A DNA stretch of 64,000 nucleotides, taken from Blasia pusilla. Taxonomy: Eukaryota > Marchantiophyta > Marchantiopsida > Blasiales. The number at the start of each line of letters is the position of its first letter. Within the stretch, counting starts at the first letter, position 1. Below, piece by piece: positions 63,521-64,000 of the stretch. The stretch is taken from assembly GCA_050084515.1 (NCBI GenBank), contig CM114272.1, forward strand, positions 25,544,001 to 25,608,000. Direction: 5' to 3'. Made by a program: the position numbers and the translations under genes. The notes beneath the pieces are model-generated. The model did no database searches. It was given only the letters and a program-made list of their open reading frames with translations, and was not told where the DNA came from.

Positions 63521-64000
63521 TAGGAAGACCTAGAAAATTGGACATGGGGATGTTTTACGGGTAGGTGAGGACTGGAAGACGGGCAAGAGGGCGAATTTAG
63601 ACGCGAAAATATGTCAGGAAGGGGGAACTTAGTGTCAGGTTCGGCGGGCGATAGAGAGAATGGAAGGATGGAGTAAAAGCTACGTTTTCATAAAGATAGG
63701 GATGTAGACGTAGTTGTATGCAGCCAAGGTAGAGGCCCAAACACAAGGCTGTGTAATGTTACTTCTCCGGCTTTCCGGAGCGTTTCGCCGATTGTACATA
63801 CGCTCCGTCTTTCGAGGATTTGAATATTTGATCTCGTCGTTTATTTTTTGTCGTAGGTCTTTTTTATTTGCCAGCCAGGCAAATTATGAAGTAGAATTCG
63901 GATCGTAGGCCGCGGCAGAGCTCCCGGTTTTCTGTAGCACTATGCTTATGTTTAGAATGTTATCGAGACCAGAGCCTTACCAGCCGGGAGCTGTGTCATT

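Larger units (their letters stand above)
61990..64000. other. Downstream flank of the SNI1-like gene
   Basis: No protein domain is recognised. The first few hundred bases should hold the 3' UTR. An inverted repeat lies at 63096-63131 and a short tandem duplication at 63427-63520. The end of the window gives no sign of the next gene. Confidence 0.5.

Overview
This is a nuclear segment of a land-plant genome. The evidence is two intron-rich, plant-type housekeeping genes with canonical GT-AG introns, separated by a large island of plant-type transposable elements: Ty1/copia, CACTA/En-Spm, several non-LTR retrotransposons, a probable SINE and long (TC)n microsatellites. I cannot name the species. 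The LINE families do not look like the usual angiosperm L1/RTE types, so a non-seed plant (bryophyte, lycophyte or fern) is my guess, held with low confidence.

Layout. 1-950: 3' end of a decayed LINE. 951-4877: no gene I can support. 12888-4878 (minus): a complete VARICOSE/EDC4 mRNA-decapping scaffold gene, 12 coding exons, about 1579 residues. 12930-20900: its 5' leader and promoter, then AT-rich sequence. 21420-37826 (minus): a decayed Ty1/copia element with a 5' LTR and primer-binding site near 37.5 kb. A 12.9-kb CACTA element (22424-35354) interrupts its integrase and is flanked by a 3-bp CTA duplication. Removing the CACTA restores the copia reading frame. The CACTA carries a TNP2-like transposase, a second TNPA-like gene, a perfect 473-bp tandem duplication, a short exon encoding a signal peptide, and what looks like a captured N-terminal piece of the kinetochore gene KNL1. 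37.8-41.9 kb: non-coding, with an LTR-like segment and a 144-bp (TC)n tract. 41.9-45.8 kb: an 81-bp repeat in three copies and a decayed non-LTR element (minus) with an N-terminal C2H2 finger and a C-terminal nuclease-like region. 47105-61989 (plus): a complete homologue of SNI1 (non-SMC subunit of the SMC5/6 complex), 16 coding exons, about 571 residues. Its second intron is about 9.7 kb and packed with antisense LINE copies. 62.0-64.0 kb: flank with short repeats only.

How the genes relate. VARICOSE (cytoplasmic mRNA decapping, P-bodies) and SNI1 (nuclear genome maintenance and immune repression) are transcribed divergently and are now about 34 kb apart, almost all of it mobile DNA. They have no functional link that I can see. 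The most interesting parts are the nested copia/CACTA structure with the KNL1-like capture, the probable GC-AG introns of the SNI1 gene, and the repeated same-orientation LINE insertions in its second intron. Exon coordinates come from reading splice sites by eye and from comparison with remembered Arabidopsis proteins; no alignment was run.
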